Source of the DNA: Aphanomyces cochlioides
Lineage: Eukaryota; Oomycota; Saprolegniomycetes; Saprolegniales; Verrucalvaceae
Length of the DNA: 64,000 nt
Direction of reading: 5' to 3'
NCBI GenBank assembly: GCA_019828595.1
Contig: JAHQRK010000006.1
Location: forward strand, 2,976,001 to 3,040,000
This document shows positions 63,010 to 64,000 of the stretch, piece by piece. The translations under genes were made by a program, and so were the position numbers. How positions within the stretch are numbered: the stretch's first letter is position 1; every line of letters starts with the position of its first letter. The notes under the pieces are model-generated. The model was given only the letters and a program-made list of their open reading frames with translations, searched no databases and had not been told where the DNA came from.

Positions 63010-64000
63010 CTAGACTGAACCCGTGTCCATCGCAAATTTTGTTGGGTCTAAACCATCAGATTCGTATCCACAATGCCGGTAGAGATTGATACCCATATCG
63101 CTTGGACCTATTGACTCTGTACATCGTTTCAAGGCAACTTCCAAAGTCCGCTTGACGTCAATGCGGAAAGTCAAGGGATAGTTCAGAATCCATTTTTTCA
63201 ATTGTGAAAACGCAACTTCAATCGGGTTTAATTGGGGGGAGTAGGGTGGAAGGAAGAACAAAAGAGCACCTCTTGAGTGTACAGCGATTTCCAATTCACG
63301 ATACATATGGATCTTTGCGTTATCCAGAATCAGTATGGATCTTGGCAAAGGCCAGGGGTTGAGGTATGGGATTATTCTTTCACACATGACTTCATGAAAC
63401 TTTGCTCGATCAAATGTACCTTCCGTGCAATCCCATCCAAAAAAACCTGTACAATCAAACGCAGCGAGCACTGATACTCTCTCGCCCCTATTGAATGGTA
63501 GTGATACAATTGCAGGTGTATTTCGCCTTGACCAAGCATACTTTCTGAGAGCGTCACGACCATCTTTCGAAGTCTCGTCTACAAACACCAATTGAGTGGG
63601 ATGGCTGTAAAATGGTTGCAATCGATGGTGGTACATTCGTATTTCGCGGTCGCTACTTTCTCGAGCGCGCTTTTCGAGCACCTTTCTACTGAGGTTGAGA
63701 TCAAACTTTAACGCCCGGCATATTGTCGACGTGCTGATATTCTTCAGAGTTGGGAATCTAATCTCAAGCTCTGCTTGGAGTTCCTCGATGTAAAAGCAAG
63801 GGTGATCAACAGAGTATTCATTGACAAATGCCAGTACATCGGCGTCCCAGTTGGATCCACGGCGTGTTGGCTCTTTGATACCAACGTGACCAACCCGCTT
63901 GAACTGAAGGTTCCATCGTAGTATTGATCGTTGGGACATTCCAAGCAAGATATGAATGTCAGCTACCGATAAGCCATACACATATCTCAGTACAATTGAA
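63010..64000 (-). CDS. DDE_3 transposase, copy 2 (partial at window edge)
   Basis: The C-terminal 323 residues and upstream codons are visible. All three catalytic positions (VFVDETS, LILDNAKIH, NPIEVAFSQLK) are present, and the visible protein is identical to copy 1. The N-terminal about 46 residues and left terminal repeat lie beyond the window. Confidence 0.92.
   Translation of the reverse strand, partial: SIVLRYVYGLSVADIHILLGMSQRSILRWNLQFKRVGHVGIKEPTRRGSNWDADVLAFVNEYSVDHPCFYIEELQAELEIRFPTLKNISTSTICRALKFDLNLSRKVLEKRARESSDREIRMYHHRLQPFYSHPTQLVFVDETSKDGRDALRKYAWSRRNTPAIVSLPFNRGERVSVLAAFDCTGFFGWDCTEGTFDRAKFHEVMCERIIPYLNPWPLPRSILILDNAKIHMYRELEIAVHSRGALLFFLPPYSPQLNPIEVAFSQLKKWILNYPLTFRIDVKRTLEVALKRCTESIGPSDMGINLYRHCGYESDGLDPTKFAMDTGSV

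Larger units (their letters stand above)
61915..64000. mobile_element. Two-gene Tc1/mariner-like transposon, copy 2 (inverted, cut by window edge)
   Basis: TA at 61915-61916 followed by TTGTGCTTTGCAATGATTTT is the same terminus as the right end of copy 1 (19599-19619). The rest is the reverse complement of copy 1 with very few differences, and the window ends inside the transposase gene. It sits 35 bp from the start of Crypton-type recombinase 2. Confidence 0.92.

Overview
The window looks like nuclear DNA of an oomycete, most likely a Saprolegniales or Aphanomyces-like water mould. That placement is inferred from gene content, since no marker gene is present. Host genes carry very short GT-AG introns (about 38-56 nt where I could place both ends), lie on both strands with intergenic gaps often under 150 bp, and include eukaryotic mRNA-processing factors (Y14/RBM8A, an SRRM2/Cwf21-type SR protein), a mitochondrial Lon protease and an ankyrin-histone deacetylase fusion. 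The mobile elements (Copia, Helitron, Tc1/mariner, pogo, Harbinger and Crypton-type tyrosine recombinases with GCR1_C-like tails) fit stramenopiles.

Layout. 1-8.2 kb: a 5'-truncated dienelactone hydrolase, a 0.65-kb Harbinger MITE, a divergent protein kinase, Lon protease (minus, many introns) and a P-loop nucleotide kinase-like gene. 8.2-9.0 kb: intergenic DNA packed with ATTGG/CCAAT. 9.03-14.5 kb: a full-length Copia element (248-bp LTRs, 5-bp target duplication, broken gag-pol, an intact extra ORF before gag). 14.5-20.7 kb: a transposon nest with Helitron helicase debris, two 409-bp non-autonomous Helitrons, Helitron-associated tandem repeats, and a two-gene Tc1/mariner-like element inserted in those repeats. 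20.7-33.7 kb: a gene-dense block (cyclotransferase-like, LRR/EF-hand, FxPxIN-repeat, sulfotransferase, ankyrin-HDAC). 33.9-37.9 kb: a second Copia with short LTRs, a collagen-like Gag and an internal deletion. 38.6-45.5 kb: Cwf21/SRRM2-like, Y14, S28 serine peptidase, atypical SDR. 45.5-49.0 kb: a 1.3-kb inverted duplication carrying two identical alcohol dehydrogenases. 50-53 kb: a DDE_1 fragment, small inverted repeats and a tandem pair of foldback palindromes. 53.9-61.9 kb: two degenerate Crypton-like tyrosine recombinases, a C2H2+SET gene and a pogo element. 61.9-64 kb: a second, near-identical copy of the two-gene mariner-like element, cut by the window edge.

The host genes form no pathway; they are ordinary neighbours separated by transposons. 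The best candidate for something undescribed is the Tc1/mariner-like element that carries, tail-to-tail with its transposase, a conserved second protein of about 320 aa with no recognisable family, kept almost unchanged in both copies. Next come the foldback pair (shared outer arms, unrelated inner hairpins) and the inverted ADH duplication, whose arms look homogenised by gene conversion.

All calls come from reading the sequence and conceptual translations. No similarity search was run, so product names rest on motifs and remembered family features.
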